NCBI RefSeq assembly: GCF_002858925.1
Contig: NZ_PJRS01000022.1
Location: 248,001-312,000 of the forward strand
Direction: 5' to 3'
DNA from: Caulobacter zeae
GTDB lineage: Bacteria > Pseudomonadota > Alphaproteobacteria > Caulobacterales > Caulobacteraceae
Length of the DNA stretch: 64,000 nt
The notes beneath the pieces were generated by a model. It ran no database searches and had not been told where the DNA came from. It saw only the letters and a program-made list of their open reading frames with translations. Below are positions 7,449 through 17,352 of this stretch, in pieces. The translations under genes were made by a program, and so were the position numbers. Position 1 is the first letter of the stretch. Every line of letters begins with the position of its first letter.

Positions 7449-10400
7449 CGGCCGCCTTCTCCACCGAGGACCTGCTTCACGCCCACGCTGACCGCGGTCT
7501 CGTTGTAGACGCCGAAGGTGTTGAAGTTGACCGCGCCGCCGATGCTGGCGCCGGGCCGGAACTGGTAGTCGGCCGACAGCCCGCCCGAGATCCCGAAGCC
7601 GCTGGCGCTCTGGGCCAGGTAGCGCGGGAAGACGTCGGTGTCGGCCTGGGCCAGGGTGGTGAGCTCGCCCTGCAAGGCCGCGTCCATCGGGAAATAGGCC
7701 GCGCCCGCCTGGTTGTAGGTCTGGTAGCCGGGGGCGATCGCGCCCTTGAACTTCCACGCGCCCTGCCGGGCGGTGACGCTGATCGGCGCGGTCAGGCTGG
7801 TGAAGGTCTTGGGGCTGAAATAGCCGCCGTGGCCCAGGCTGAAGAAGTTCTGGTTGTTGTCGAAACCCTGCTGGTTGAGGTTGAAGCCGACCTGCACTTC
7901 GGTTTCGCCGCGGCGATAGGGCCGGATGTAGCCGCCCAGATTGACCTGGTAGCCGTCGTTGTCGGCCACGTGCTCGCCGTCGTAGTGGCTGTAGCTGGCG
8001 TCGCCATAGAGGCCCGAATAGCCGTCGTCGTAGGACAAGCTGACCCCGCCGCCGGTGCGCATCACCTTGCCCCAGCGCTGGCCGGTGACCGGGTCGCGGG
8101 CGCCGGCATAGGCCACCACGCTGTCGGTGACCGGGCGCCGCTCGATCCAGGCCTTGCCCTGGCCGTTGGCGCCCAGGCGCGGCGAGAAGGTCGCGCCGCC
8201 GGCCACGTCGACGTCGCCGAAGCCGATCGGGGTCGTGCCGATGTCGGCCTTCAGCGGCCCGGCTTCCATGGCGAGATTCACCGACGCGCCGGAGGCGCTC
8301 TGCGGCGAGGCGGCGCGATAGACCGGCGCGAATTCCCCGACGATGGCGCGGGCGTTGACGATCTGGTTTGCGCCATAGCGCTGCTCGGCCGAGCCCGAGG
8401 GCGTGCCGCCGTCGATGCTGACCGGCGAGATCGAGGCGGTGAACCGCGCCTCGCCCAGGTTGGCGGATGCCGAAGCGGTGGCCGACAGCTCGTGCAGCCG
8501 GCCCAGGCCCGCCTCGCCCGAGCGGGTGCGGATCTGGGCCGAGCCGGAGACCTGGGCTGCGGTGCGGGCGGTGATCTCGGCGATCTGGCGGTCGATGTCG
8601 CCGACCACCGGGTCACGCGCGGCCGGAGCGACGAACGGATTGCCCGGCGCGGGCGCCACGCTCGTGGTCGGACGCGGCGAGGCCGCCTCGCCCGCGCGGC
8701 CGTTGCGGCCGGTGAACGGGAAGGCGACGCCGGCGAAGTTGCGCTCGCCATTGGTCGCGTACGAGGGCGCGGGCGCGGCGGCCGGGGTCAGCACGCCCGC
8801 CAGCTGGTCGCCGCCCGAGGCGACGTCGACGCCCAGCAGCGGCGCGGCCGCGGCAGAGCCCATCAGGTCGTAGCGGCTGGCCGCCACCGGCAGCACCGGC
8901 GAGGTGCGGGCCGGGACGCCGCCGCTGGTGAACGGGTTCGGGCCAAGGCCCCCGCCAGGCGTCGCATTGGAACCGCCGGGCGCCAGCACCGCGTCCAGCC
9001 CCGAACCGAAGGTCGGGCGGCGCTCGCGCAGGAGCTTGGCGGTACGCAGGGCCTCCAGCGCCCCGCGCTCGTTGCCGGCCTGGCGCTCGACCCGGGCCGA
9101 GGCCAGATAGAGGTCGGCGTCGCGCGGCGAGGCGGCGATGGCCTGGGCCAGGGTGCGGCGGGCGCCGACCAGGTCGCCCTTGCCGGCCGAGGCGTCGGCC
9201 AGACCGATCAGGGCCTCCTTGTCGCCCGGCTTGGCGCGCAGCAGCGCGCCATAGGCCTGGGCGGCCTCGCCGTACATCCGGCCGTCCAGATAGACCCGGC
9301 CCAGCGGGGCCAGCAGGCGGGTGTTCTTGGGGGCCACCGCGAAGGCGGCCGACAGCACGTCGAAGGCGCTGGCTAGGTCGCCGGCGGCGCGCAGGCGGTC
9401 GGCCCGCTCGGCGCCCAGGGTGGCGGTCAGGTCGGCGACGGCGCGCGTTCCTTCCGGCGAGGTCCCGGCCCGGGTGGCGGCCTGGCGGATGATCGCGGCG
9501 GCCTCGGCGTCGCGGCCGGCCTTGGCCAGCACCGCGACCATGCCGTCATAGCTGGCCGGCGTCTCGGTGACGCCCTCGACCAGGGTGCGCTGGGCGATGG
9601 ACAGCGCCGTCTGGCGGTCGCCCAGGTCATAGAGGGCCGAGGCCAGGCGCCCTTGCGCGTCGACCGACAGGCCGGGACGGGCCGCCAGGCCGCGAAGCTG
9701 GACCACGCCCCCGCCGTCGCGGGCCTGGTCGATAGCCGCGTCGATCTCCAGCCGGCCGCGCAGGGACGTCATCTCGGGCGTCATCCGCCCGACCGGCGCG
9801 CGGCTGAGCAGCGCCAGGGCCTCGGTGGGGCGCCCCTGCTGGTCGGCGAAGACGGCGGCGGCGTGGATCTGTTCGGGGTCGCCGCCCCCCGAGACCTGGG
9901 ACATCAGCCCCTCGGCCGCCTGGGCCTCGCCCTGCCCGGCCAGGAAGCGGGCGAAGTCGAGCCGCACCCACGGGTCGCGCGGCGCCGAGGCCAGGGCGCT
10001 CTCGAAGGCCGCGCTGGCCCCTGACAGGTCGCCGTTGGCCCACAGCTGGTTGGCGCGCTCGTGGTCGATGCGGCCGCGCAGCAGGTTCTGGCCGCTGGCG
10101 TCGGGCGCCAGGGCCGGCGAAGCGGCGGCGACCGTCTCGGCCTCGGCCGTGCGGCCCTGGTCGAGCAGCACCTGGACAAGGCCCTGCTGGGCCTCGGCCT
10201 GGGTCGGGGCGGCGGCGAGGATCTGGCGATAGACGCCTTCGGCGTCGGCGGCCTTGCCCTGGCGGCGCAGCGACTCGGCCAGCAGGTTCGAGGCCAGCAG
10301 GCGGTCGGGATAGGTCTGAGCGGTCAGCGGCCGCAGGGCCTGCTCGGCCTTGGCCGCCTGGCCCTGGTCGAGGGCCGCCTGGGCGGTCTGCAAGCCGGAA

Positions 10401-11419
10401 TAGAAGCGGGCGCTGGTCAGGGCCTCCTTCCAGCGGCCGGCGCTGGCGGGGCTGGCGCGACCGGCCCGGGTCAGGAGATCGGCGGCCTCGGTGAACTGCT
10501 GAGCCTGCAGGCGCACGAGACCCAGGCCGCCCAGGGCGTCGGCGTCGCTCGCACGGCGCGACAGGGCCGCCTGGAAGCGACGCTCTGCCTCGGCGACGTC
10601 GCCAGCCTGCAGGGCCTGGAAGCCCTTGGCGCGGTCGCCGGCCGACGGGTCGACGGGGGCTGCGGCGCTGGCCTTGGGCGCCACCTTGGCGGCGGCCAGC
10701 TTGCGCGAGATCTCCGCGTCGTTGGGACGGGCGGCCAGGTAGTCGCCGAACAGGTCGGCGTTGCGCGGGCTGTCGTCCATCCAGGTCAGGGCCTGGCGCC
10801 AGGCGCTGGCGGCCTTGCCCGACACGGCGCCGCCGCCGCCCGCCAGGCGGGCCAGCAGGGCCACGCCCTCGCGGCGGCTGCCCTCGCGATAGGTCAGGGC
10901 CTGGCCCAGCGCCAGCTGGACGTTCTGGTCGCCAGGCTTGCGGGCGGCCAGGCCGCGCAGGCCGGTCTGGGCCTGGGCGACGCCGCCGGGGGCGCCGGCC
11001 AGGGTCTGGTAGTATTCCAGCGCCAGGGCGTCGGGCGGATTGGCGCCGCCGAAGGCCTGGCGATAGGCCGCGGCGGCCGCGGCGTTGTCGCCCTTCTGGG
11101 CCAGGGACCGAGCGCGGGCCAGGTCGCCGCCGCCGGCCGCCGGGGCGCTGGCGCCCGGACGCTGGGGCGCGTCCAGCGCCGCCAGGCCGCGCTTGGCGGC
11201 GGCGTTGCCGGGATCGGCGGCCAGGGCGCGCTTATAGGCGTCGGCGGCCAGGTCCTTGCGGCCCTTCTGGCTCCAGAAGTCGCCCTGGCGCACGAGGGCC
11301 GACACTGCCGCCCCACCGGGCGCGCTTCCGGTCTGGGCCTCGGCGACGCTCGCCGTCCCGCCCGCCATCAGGATGGCGGCCAGGGCGGCCTCTACGGACA
11401 TGCGACGCAGGGTCTTCAC
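7445..11419 (-). CDS. bcsC: Cellulose export protein with TPR repeats and outer-membrane barrel (BcsC)
   Basis: 1324 residues with a signal peptide (LAAILMAGGTASVAEAQ). Residues from about 30 to 800 are a long TPR array (repeats such as RKDLAADAYKRALAADPGN and AGDVAEAERRFQAAL). The C-terminal 360 residues are a beta-barrel domain (BCSC_C) ending in GVKQVLGGEG. The protein guides glucan through periplasm and outer membrane. The GTG start at 11419 overlaps the bcsAB stop (GTGA), which decides the start over an in-frame extension. Length matches the family (about 1160-1330). Confidence 0.93.
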   Translation of the reverse strand: MKTLRRMSVEAALAAILMAGGTASVAEAQTGSAPGGAAVSALVRQGDFWSQKGRKDLAADAYKRALAADPGNAAAKRGLAALDAPQRPGASAPAAGGGDLARARSLAQKGDNAAAAAAYRQAFGGANPPDALALEYYQTLAGAPGGVAQAQTGLRGLAARKPGDQNVQLALGQALTYREGSRREGVALLARLAGGGGAVSGKAASAWRQALTWMDDSPRNADLFGDYLAARPNDAEISRKLAAAKVAPKASAAAPVDPSAGDRAKGFQALQAGDVAEAERRFQAALSRRASDADALGGLGLVRLQAQQFTEAADLLTRAGRASPASAGRWKEALTSARFYSGLQTAQAALDQGQAAKAEQALRPLTAQTYPDRLLASNLLAESLRRQGKAADAEGVYRQILAAAPTQAEAQQGLVQVLLDQGRTAEAETVAAASPALAPDASGQNLLRGRIDHERANQLWANGDLSGASAAFESALASAPRDPWVRLDFARFLAGQGEAQAAEGLMSQVSGGGDPEQIHAAAVFADQQGRPTEALALLSRAPVGRMTPEMTSLRGRLEIDAAIDQARDGGGVVQLRGLAARPGLSVDAQGRLASALYDLGDRQTALSIAQRTLVEGVTETPASYDGMVAVLAKAGRDAEAAAIIRQAATRAGTSPEGTRAVADLTATLGAERADRLRAAGDLASAFDVLSAAFAVAPKNTRLLAPLGRVYLDGRMYGEAAQAYGALLRAKPGDKEALIGLADASAGKGDLVGARRTLAQAIAASPRDADLYLASARVERQAGNERGALEALRTAKLLRERRPTFGSGLDAVLAPGGSNATPGGGLGPNPFTSGGVPARTSPVLPVAASRYDLMGSAAAAPLLGVDVASGGDQLAGVLTPAAAPAPSYATNGERNFAGVAFPFTGRNGRAGEAASPRPTTSVAPAPGNPFVAPAARDPVVGDIDRQIAEITARTAAQVSGSAQIRTRSGEAGLGRLHELSATASASANLGEARFTASISPVSIDGGTPSGSAEQRYGANQIVNARAIVGEFAPVYRAASPQSASGASVNLAMEAGPLKADIGTTPIGFGDVDVAGGATFSPRLGANGQGKAWIERRPVTDSVVAYAGARDPVTGQRWGKVMRTGGGVSLSYDDGYSGLYGDASYSHYDGEHVADNDGYQVNLGGYIRPYRRGETEVQVGFNLNQQGFDNNQNFFSLGHGGYFSPKTFTSLTAPISVTARQGAWKFKGAIAPGYQTYNQAGAAYFPMDAALQGELTTLAQADTDVFPRYLAQSASGFGISGGLSADYQFRPGASIGGAVNFNTFGVYNETAVSVGVKQVLGGEGGR

Positions 11420-14400
11420 TGGTGGCTGCCCCCTTCGAGGCGACGGCGCGCGATGGACTTCAGCGCGAAGATGATCGGGAACGACAGGGCCAGGCCAACG
11501 CCGAAGATGGAGGCGGCCAGCAGCAGCGGACGCTGGCTCAGCCACCACATCATGTAGACCCACCAGGGCAGGTCGCCGGTGTGGAACTGCTTGCCGACCT
11601 GGAAGCTGGAGAAACCGTCCTCGGTGACCACCGCCAGGTCGCCCTGCACGCGGGCGTTCTGGGCCGGATCGTCCAGGCGGGCCAGCACGGCGGGCAGGCG
11701 GGTCGGATCGCTGGCCAGCACGGCCACCACCGCCCGGTCGCCGTCATAGGGCGAGCGGAAGCTGACCAGGCCCTCGAAGCCGTCGCCGGCCACCAGCAGC
11801 TCGTCGGCCTTGCTCCGCGCCTTGGCCGCCTCGCCGTTGGCCATCAGGAACACCCGCTCGGCCAGGGCCGCGGTCTTCAGGCGCAGGCGGTCGGCGTCGA
11901 AGGCCACCGGCGCACCGGCGAACAGGCCCGAAAGGCGCCGCGCGGTGTCCGGCCGGCCGATCAAGAGCACGTCGCGCCCCTTCAGCGAAGCGGCGTCGGC
12001 GGTGCGCGAGATCGCCACCCGCGTCACCGGCGCGCCGGTGACGTCGCCGAACCGGCCCATCAGGTTCAGATAGGCCTCGATGTCGGCCGGGGCCGGATTG
12101 GCGTCCAGCACCACGGTCGTCTTGTCGAGGTCGGCGTTGCGCGTGAACGGGAAGCCGGCGCTGGCGAAGAAGGCCAGGTTGGGCAGGGCCGCGAAGTGAC
12201 GGCCGCCGCTGAGGTCGATGGTGCTGTCGGGGTCGACGCCGCTGTGGACGTTGGTCGGCAGCTGGCCTTGGCAGGCGCCGGTCTTGTTGCTCTTGATGTC
12301 GAAATAGAACTGCAGCTGGCTGGCGCCGAACAGCAGGTAGGGCGGCAGGTCCAGGCTGTGCTCGTTGCGGGCGAAGCGGTTGAACAGGCCGCGCACCTCG
12401 GCGGTGCGGTCCTGGGCGCTCAGCCGATAGGAGCGCAGGTATTGGCCGTTCAGCGACACGTCCAGGCGCGACTGCTCGCGGTCGAACCACGGCCCCTTGG
12501 GATAGCGGTAGCGCACGCGCATCGGCGCGCCCTGCACCGGCCACAGGAAGAGGTCCGGGGCCACGCGGAACGGTACGTTGACGGGGGCCGGCGACAGGCC
12601 GGGCGCCTGCAGCAGCTGGGCGTCGACCAGCTCGCCCATCCGCACCGGACGGTCCATGCGCAGCCAGCGCGGCGCGTCATAGGGCGCGCGCGGGGCGATC
12701 AGGGCGGTGTCGACCTGGGCCATGGCGCCGCTGAGGCCGCCCTGCGAGATGCTGAGCGCCAGGGCGGCGCGGCGGATCTCGGAGGTGTCGCGGCCGACCA
12801 CCAGCAGCAGCCGATGATCGGGCGCCTGCGGGTTGGCGACCACCGCCAGGGTAGGACCATTGACCTGCGGCAGCGCAAGGCCGCCGATCACCTGGCCCGA
12901 CTGGCCGAACACCACGCCCTCGCCCTGCGGCAGGGCGCCGATCAGGGTCGGGAAGGCAAAGCCGCGATAGCTGGCCCGCATGCCGAAGTATGAGGCCGCC
13001 GCCCCCGCCCCGCGCAGCACGGCGTCGGACGGGGTCTCGGCGAAGATGAACGGCAGGACCAGCTTGCCGCCGCCCTTGTCGAAGAACGGTCCGGGCAGTT
13101 GCGACAGGTCCGGTTGGGCCGGCAGGCGCGAGACGGTCAGCTCCAGGCGCGAGCGCTGGTTGGAGACGTTCATCCACAGCGACGAGTGCTGCGGGTCCTC
13201 GCAGGCGCGGGTGTAGTGGCCGATGAAGCGGAGATTGAGGTTGTTGTCGCGCAGGAACAGGGCCGGGTCGATCGGGATCGACCACTCGGTTCCCGCCGCG
13301 CGGTCGGGGGTCAGCATCACCGTACCGGCCGGCTCGCCGTTCAGGGTGACGGCCAGCTGCGACAGGTCGCCCAGCAGCGACGGCGAATAGGCGCCGTTGA
13401 CCACCAGGCGCGCGGCCGTGACTACCTCGTCGCGGCGCAGGGTGAAGTCGACCCCGGCCTCGCCCTGCACGCCTTGCAGGCGCACCGGCTGGCCGAACCC
13501 CAGGTCCTTCAGCGTCAGTACGCGGGTAGAGCCGGCAGGCGCAGGGGCTGCGACCTCGGCCGGCAGAGCCTGGCCCCTGGCCTGGCCGCTCCAGCCCAGG
13601 GCGCCGGCCAGCAGGGCGCCGGCCAGGATAACGGCCGCGCCGCCGTCCGGCCCGCTGGCGCGCGAGCGCGGCGTCAGGGCCGCCGGCTTGGCCGCCCGCC
13701 ACCAGAACAGGATGCTGGCGCTGGCCCGCACCAGACCGGCCAGGGCCGCCAGCGGCCGCACCGGCGCCCAGTGGGCGTTGGGCTGCCAGGCGTCGGCCCG
13801 GCCCACGACGTTGCGCACCAGGTCGCGGCGTTCGGCAAAGCCGAGCGGCAGGAACTGCACTCTAAGGACCCCCTTGTCGAACATGACCGCGCGCGCCCTG
13901 AACTGGCGGGCGCGCTCGTCATGCAGGAATTCAACCGTGTCGATGTGGCGGTCGTTCCCCCAGAAGCCGTCGGGAACGATCGCCGAAAGGCCGCCCATCG
14001 AGACCTCGCGGGTCTCCACATCCAGCACCTCGCCGTTGGTCAGGCGCAGGCGGGCAGGCAGGAAGGCCTCGATGCGGACATGCTGGCGCACCTGGCGGGT
14101 CTCGCGGCCGACGGCGATGGCCGTCAGCAGCACCAGCAGGCTGAACAGCGTCCAGAAAGTGTTGAGCACCAGGGTGCCGAACAGGACGATATCGGGCTCG
14201 GCGGTCACCAGCTTCCACATGCCCCAGCACAGGCCGGCGATCAGAAGGGCCGCGACCACCACGTGCGGCCACATCAGCGACCAGTCGAAATAGCCCTTCT
14301 CCAGCCGCCCGCCCTTGTCGGTGACGTTGAACTTGCCGCGCTTGGGCGCGAACAGGGTGACGATGGTCGGGGCCACCAGGTGGAAGGCCAGCAGGGTCTC

Positions 14401-15744
14401 GTAGATCTCGCCCCAGAACGCCATGCGTTCCTCGCCCTGCATGCGGTTGTTGGTGACGATCGAGTGCACCAGGTGCGGCAGGGCGTAGACCAGGATCACC
14501 GGCGCCGAGGCGCTGATGATGTTGAAACCCAGCAGCAGGAAGGCCAGCGGCGAGGTCAGGAACACGATGCGCGGCAGCGGGAATTGGAAGTGCAGCATCG
14601 CGTTCAGGTAACAAAGCCGCTGGGCCATGGTCAGGCCCTTGCCCAGCAGCGGATTGTCGACGCGGAAGATCTGGGTCATGCCGCGCGCCCAGCGGATGCG
14701 CTGGCCGATGTGCAGGGCTAGGCGCTCGGTCGCCAGGCCGGCCGACAGGCGGATCTCGAGGAAGGCGGTGTTCCAGCCCTTGCGTTGCAGCTTCAGCGCG
14801 GTGTGGGCGTCCTCGGTGACCGTCTCGTGGGCGAAGCCGTGGGTCTCCTCCAGGGCCGAGCGACGGATCACCGCGCAGGAGCCGCAGAAGAAGGCCGCGT
14901 TCCACAGGTCGTTGCCCGGCTGGACGACGCCGTAGAAGAGGTCGCCCTCGCCCGGGATGTCCTTCACCGTCTGGATGTTCCGCTGCACCGGATCGGGCGA
15001 ATAGAAGTGGTGGGGCGTCTGCAGGAGGGCCAGGCGCTGGTCCTCCTGGAACCAGCCCAGCGTCATCTGCAGGAAGGCGCGCGTGGGGATGTGGTCGCAG
15101 TCGAAGATGCAGACCAGCTCGGCGTCGGTCTGCTCCAGGGCGTGATTGAGGTTGCCGGCCTTGGCCCCGAAGTTGTCGGGGCGCGTCATGTAGATCGCCC
15201 CGGCGCGCTCGGCGAATTCCTTGAACTCGGGACGGCGGCCGTCGTCCAGCAGGTACACCTTGAAGCGGTCGCGGGGGTAGTCCATCCCCAGCGCGGCCAG
15301 CACCGTGTCCTGCACGATCTCCAGGCTCTCATTGTAGGTCGGGATGTAGACGTCGACCGTCGGCCAGCTGGGCGGCGCGCCCTCCAGCGGCCGCACCGGG
15401 CGCTGCAACGGCCAGGCGGTCTGCAGGTAGCCCAAGAGCAGGATCAGCCAGGCGTAGATCTCGGCCAGGTACAGGCCCGTGCCGAAGAACGCCTCTGCGG
15501 CGTTGCGGAAGTGCAGGGTCTCGGTCGTGCGCCACCACAGATAGCGCGTGCTGACGATCACCGAGACGACGCACAGGGCGATGGTCAGGTGCTTGGACTG
15601 CGACAGGCGGTTGGCGACGACCACGCCGACGATGGTCGCGCCCGCGAACAGCGCCTGGTCCTTGAAGCTCAGCGGCATGACGATCGCCACGACGGCGACG
15701 GCCAGGAAGGCGGCGATCAGAAGGACGACGCCGACGCGCAGCAT
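11416..15744 (-). CDS. bcsAB: Cellulose synthase, BcsA-BcsB fusion with PilZ domain
   Basis: Inner-membrane synthase that polymerises UDP-glucose into beta-1,4-glucan, about 1442 residues. The BcsA half has membrane helices and the GT2 motifs LLDDG (about residue 167), DCDH (215), TEDAHT (310) and QRIRW (348). A PilZ domain follows with RxxxR near 553-557; its second motif reads EVSMGG, with E where D or N is usual. From about residue 710 comes a second signal-like segment and the periplasmic BcsB half, ending in a C-terminal anchor (LLLAASIFGVGLALSFPIIFALK). ATG at 15744 is chosen because GGAG lies six bases before it; ATG codons at 15786 and 15825 are alternatives. Fusion is known from Komagataeibacter AcsAB. 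Regulation by c-di-GMP is expected from the family. Confidence 0.94.
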   Translation of the reverse strand: MLRVGVVLLIAAFLAVAVVAIVMPLSFKDQALFAGATIVGVVVANRLSQSKHLTIALCVVSVIVSTRYLWWRTTETLHFRNAAEAFFGTGLYLAEIYAWLILLLGYLQTAWPLQRPVRPLEGAPPSWPTVDVYIPTYNESLEIVQDTVLAALGMDYPRDRFKVYLLDDGRRPEFKEFAERAGAIYMTRPDNFGAKAGNLNHALEQTDAELVCIFDCDHIPTRAFLQMTLGWFQEDQRLALLQTPHHFYSPDPVQRNIQTVKDIPGEGDLFYGVVQPGNDLWNAAFFCGSCAVIRRSALEETHGFAHETVTEDAHTALKLQRKGWNTAFLEIRLSAGLATERLALHIGQRIRWARGMTQIFRVDNPLLGKGLTMAQRLCYLNAMLHFQFPLPRIVFLTSPLAFLLLGFNIISASAPVILVYALPHLVHSIVTNNRMQGEERMAFWGEIYETLLAFHLVAPTIVTLFAPKRGKFNVTDKGGRLEKGYFDWSLMWPHVVVAALLIAGLCWGMWKLVTAEPDIVLFGTLVLNTFWTLFSLLVLLTAIAVGRETRQVRQHVRIEAFLPARLRLTNGEVLDVETREVSMGGLSAIVPDGFWGNDRHIDTVEFLHDERARQFRARAVMFDKGVLRVQFLPLGFAERRDLVRNVVGRADAWQPNAHWAPVRPLAALAGLVRASASILFWWRAAKPAALTPRSRASGPDGGAAVILAGALLAGALGWSGQARGQALPAEVAAPAPAGSTRVLTLKDLGFGQPVRLQGVQGEAGVDFTLRRDEVVTAARLVVNGAYSPSLLGDLSQLAVTLNGEPAGTVMLTPDRAAGTEWSIPIDPALFLRDNNLNLRFIGHYTRACEDPQHSSLWMNVSNQRSRLELTVSRLPAQPDLSQLPGPFFDKGGGKLVLPFIFAETPSDAVLRGAGAAASYFGMRASYRGFAFPTLIGALPQGEGVVFGQSGQVIGGLALPQVNGPTLAVVANPQAPDHRLLLVVGRDTSEIRRAALALSISQGGLSGAMAQVDTALIAPRAPYDAPRWLRMDRPVRMGELVDAQLLQAPGLSPAPVNVPFRVAPDLFLWPVQGAPMRVRYRYPKGPWFDREQSRLDVSLNGQYLRSYRLSAQDRTAEVRGLFNRFARNEHSLDLPPYLLFGASQLQFYFDIKSNKTGACQGQLPTNVHSGVDPDSTIDLSGGRHFAALPNLAFFASAGFPFTRNADLDKTTVVLDANPAPADIEAYLNLMGRFGDVTGAPVTRVAISRTADAASLKGRDVLLIGRPDTARRLSGLFAGAPVAFDADRLRLKTAALAERVFLMANGEAAKARSKADELLVAGDGFEGLVSFRSPYDGDRAVVAVLASDPTRLPAVLARLDDPAQNARVQGDLAVVTEDGFSSFQVGKQFHTGDLPWWVYMMWWLSQRPLLLAASIFGVGLALSFPIIFALKSIARRRLEGGSHQ

Positions 15745-16283
15745 CGTTCGCTCCAGGAACGACTTAGACGAAACCCCGCCCGTCATGCCAGCACTCGCAA
15801 GTCTTGGCCCTCGGACGACGGCCATGGCTGCACTGCTGTCATCGCCGAAGAACCTTCCACTCTATAGTCAAGCTTTCCAACGAGCGCGGACGGCCGATGC
15901 TATCTGTTACGCGTATGGACCTACAAGCGAGGCCGTATGGCTGATTGAGCAGCAGTGCCAGAGGGTGTCGCCGCGACCAAAGGCCGCATTACTTCCCGAA
16001 ACGGGAAAACGATGTTTTCGACAACCGGACTACAAAGATGAACGCCAAGCGATACTTGCGGGCAACTCTATCCGCGAGTTCAAACCCAGAGGCACGCCCG
16101 AAGGTGGAATTCACCGCGCAGGCGGGGTTCGGGGAACGGTTTTCAGCGTCCGGCCATCGAGCCAATTCCGGTATCGGTCGATAGCGCCTTTGGCTTAGAC
16201 CCCGGCGGAGCGGCTCTCTACCGTCAGCCTCAAGAAACGGCCTCCCGGCGTTCGGGAACAGGCCGTCGCTCGGAGAGGACTTC
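15745..16283. other. Intergenic region between the divergent cellulose operon and kdgD
   Basis: About 540 bases that must hold the promoters of bcsAB (minus) and kdgD (plus). On the minus strand AGCTTGACTATAG near 15860 offers a possible -35 box, without a convincing -10. The base composition is less GC-rich than the surroundings (15840-16080), as in regulatory DNA. No riboswitch or clear operator was recognised. One 48-codon reading frame lies inside it. Confidence 0.5.
16038..16184 (+). CDS. Possible small protein, 48 residues
   Basis: An ATG-initiated frame, MNAKRYLRATLSASSNPEAR at its start and ending SGHRANSGIGR. It is basic, without membrane segment, signal or known motif. No clear ribosome binding site precedes it (ACTACAAAG). 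It sits in an otherwise non-coding 540-base gap and could be a chance frame. Confidence 0.2.
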   Translation: MNAKRYLRATLSASSNPEARPKVEFTAQAGFGERFSASGHRANSGIGR

Positions 16284-17201
16284 ATGAGCCAGATGTCGCC
16301 GACGGACGTGGCCCGCCAGCTCGGCGGCGGCCTGCTGTCGTTCCCCGTCACCCATTTCGACGCCCAGCACCAGTTCCTGGAGGCGCCCTATCGCCAGCAC
16401 TGCGCCTGGATGCTGGACCACGAGCTGGCCGGCCTGTTCGCGGCCGGCGGCACGGGCGAGTTCTTCTCGCTGCGTCCCGACGAGGTGGGCAAGGTGGTGC
16501 GCGCGGCGGTCGCCGAAACGGCCGGCAAGATCCCGGTCATCGCCGGCTGCGGCTACGGCACCGCCATCGCCACCGACCTGGCGCGCGACGCCGAGGCCGC
16601 CGGGGCCGACGGCCTGCTGCTGCTGCCGCCCTACCTGACCAACGCCACCCAGGAAGGCCTGCTCGCCCACATCGAGTCGGTCTGCAAGGCCACCAGCCTG
16701 GGCGTCATCGTCTACAATCGCGACAACGCCATCATCAACGAGGACACCCTCGAGAAGCTGTGCGACCGCAACCCCAACCTCGTCGGCTTCAAGGACGGGG
16801 TCGGCGACCTGGAGTTGATGATGCGGGTCTATGCCCGCATGGGCGACCGCCTGACCTATATCGGCGGCCTGCCGACGGCCGAGACCTTCGCCCTGCCCTA
16901 TCTGGAAATGGGCGTGACGACCTACTCGTCGGCGATCTTCAACTTCCTGCCGGAATGGGCCTTGAGCTTCTACAAGGCCGTCCGCGCCCGCGACCGCGAG
17001 ACGGTGATGACCGGCCTGCGCGACTTCGTGCTGCCCTACATCGCCCTGCGCAACAAGGGTAAGGGCTACGCCGTCTCGATCGTGAAGGCGGGCATGAAGG
17101 CCGTCGGCCGCGACGCCGGGCCCGTGCGCCAGCCGCTGACCGACCTGACGCCCGCGGAGTTCTCCGAACTTCAGGGCCTGATCGCCCGCGTCCAGGGCTG
17201 A
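16284..17201 (+). CDS. kdgD: 5-dehydro-4-deoxyglucarate dehydratase
   Basis: Cytoplasmic enzyme of the dihydrodipicolinate synthase/NAL family that converts 5-dehydro-4-deoxy-D-glucarate to 2-oxoglutarate semialdehyde, water and CO2 (EC 4.2.1.41). 305 residues. Seen: the strand [12 protein letters not shown], the binding loop [11 protein letters not shown] at 54-64, the family tyrosine in VIVYNRDN (144) and the Schiff-base lysine in [11 protein letters not shown] (K170). The FFSL and YNRDN wording distinguishes this subgroup from DapA. A good GGAGAGG site precedes the ATG. A GudP-type transporter and a LysR regulator nearby fit D-glucarate/galactarate degradation. The preceding dehydratase and the following semialdehyde dehydrogenase are not in the window. 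Confidence 0.9.
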   Translation: MSQMSPTDVARQLGGGLLSFPVTHFDAQHQFLEAPYRQHCAWMLDHELAGLFAAGGTGEFFSLRPDEVGKVVRAAVAETAGKIPVIAGCGYGTAIATDLARDAEAAGADGLLLLPPYLTNATQEGLLAHIESVCKATSLGVIVYNRDNAIINEDTLEKLCDRNPNLVGFKDGVGDLELMMRVYARMGDRLTYIGGLPTAETFALPYLEMGVTTYSSAIFNFLPEWALSFYKAVRARDRETVMTGLRDFVLPYIALRNKGKGYAVSIVKAGMKAVGRDAGPVRQPLTDLTPAEFSELQGLIARVQG

Positions 17202-17208
17202 GCATGAC

Positions 17209-17237
17209 GGGGTCGATGCGTCCGGCGTATCGACCCC
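17209..17237 (+). terminator. Hairpin after kdgD
   Basis: Nine-base stem GGGGTCGAT/ATCGACCCC with an 11-base loop, eight bases after the kdgD stop. There is no T-run, so it may be a weak terminator or an mRNA-stabilising hairpin before the LysR gene. Confidence 0.35.
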
Positions 17238-17352
17238 CGCCGCGCCCGCGATGACCGCGCTCTCGACCCTGCCTGGAAAGAAGGCCCTGGCGATAGGGCC
17301 GAACGAACGTCTAGCCTCGCGACTCCAGGGTGTTGTCGACGGGCGCTTTCCG

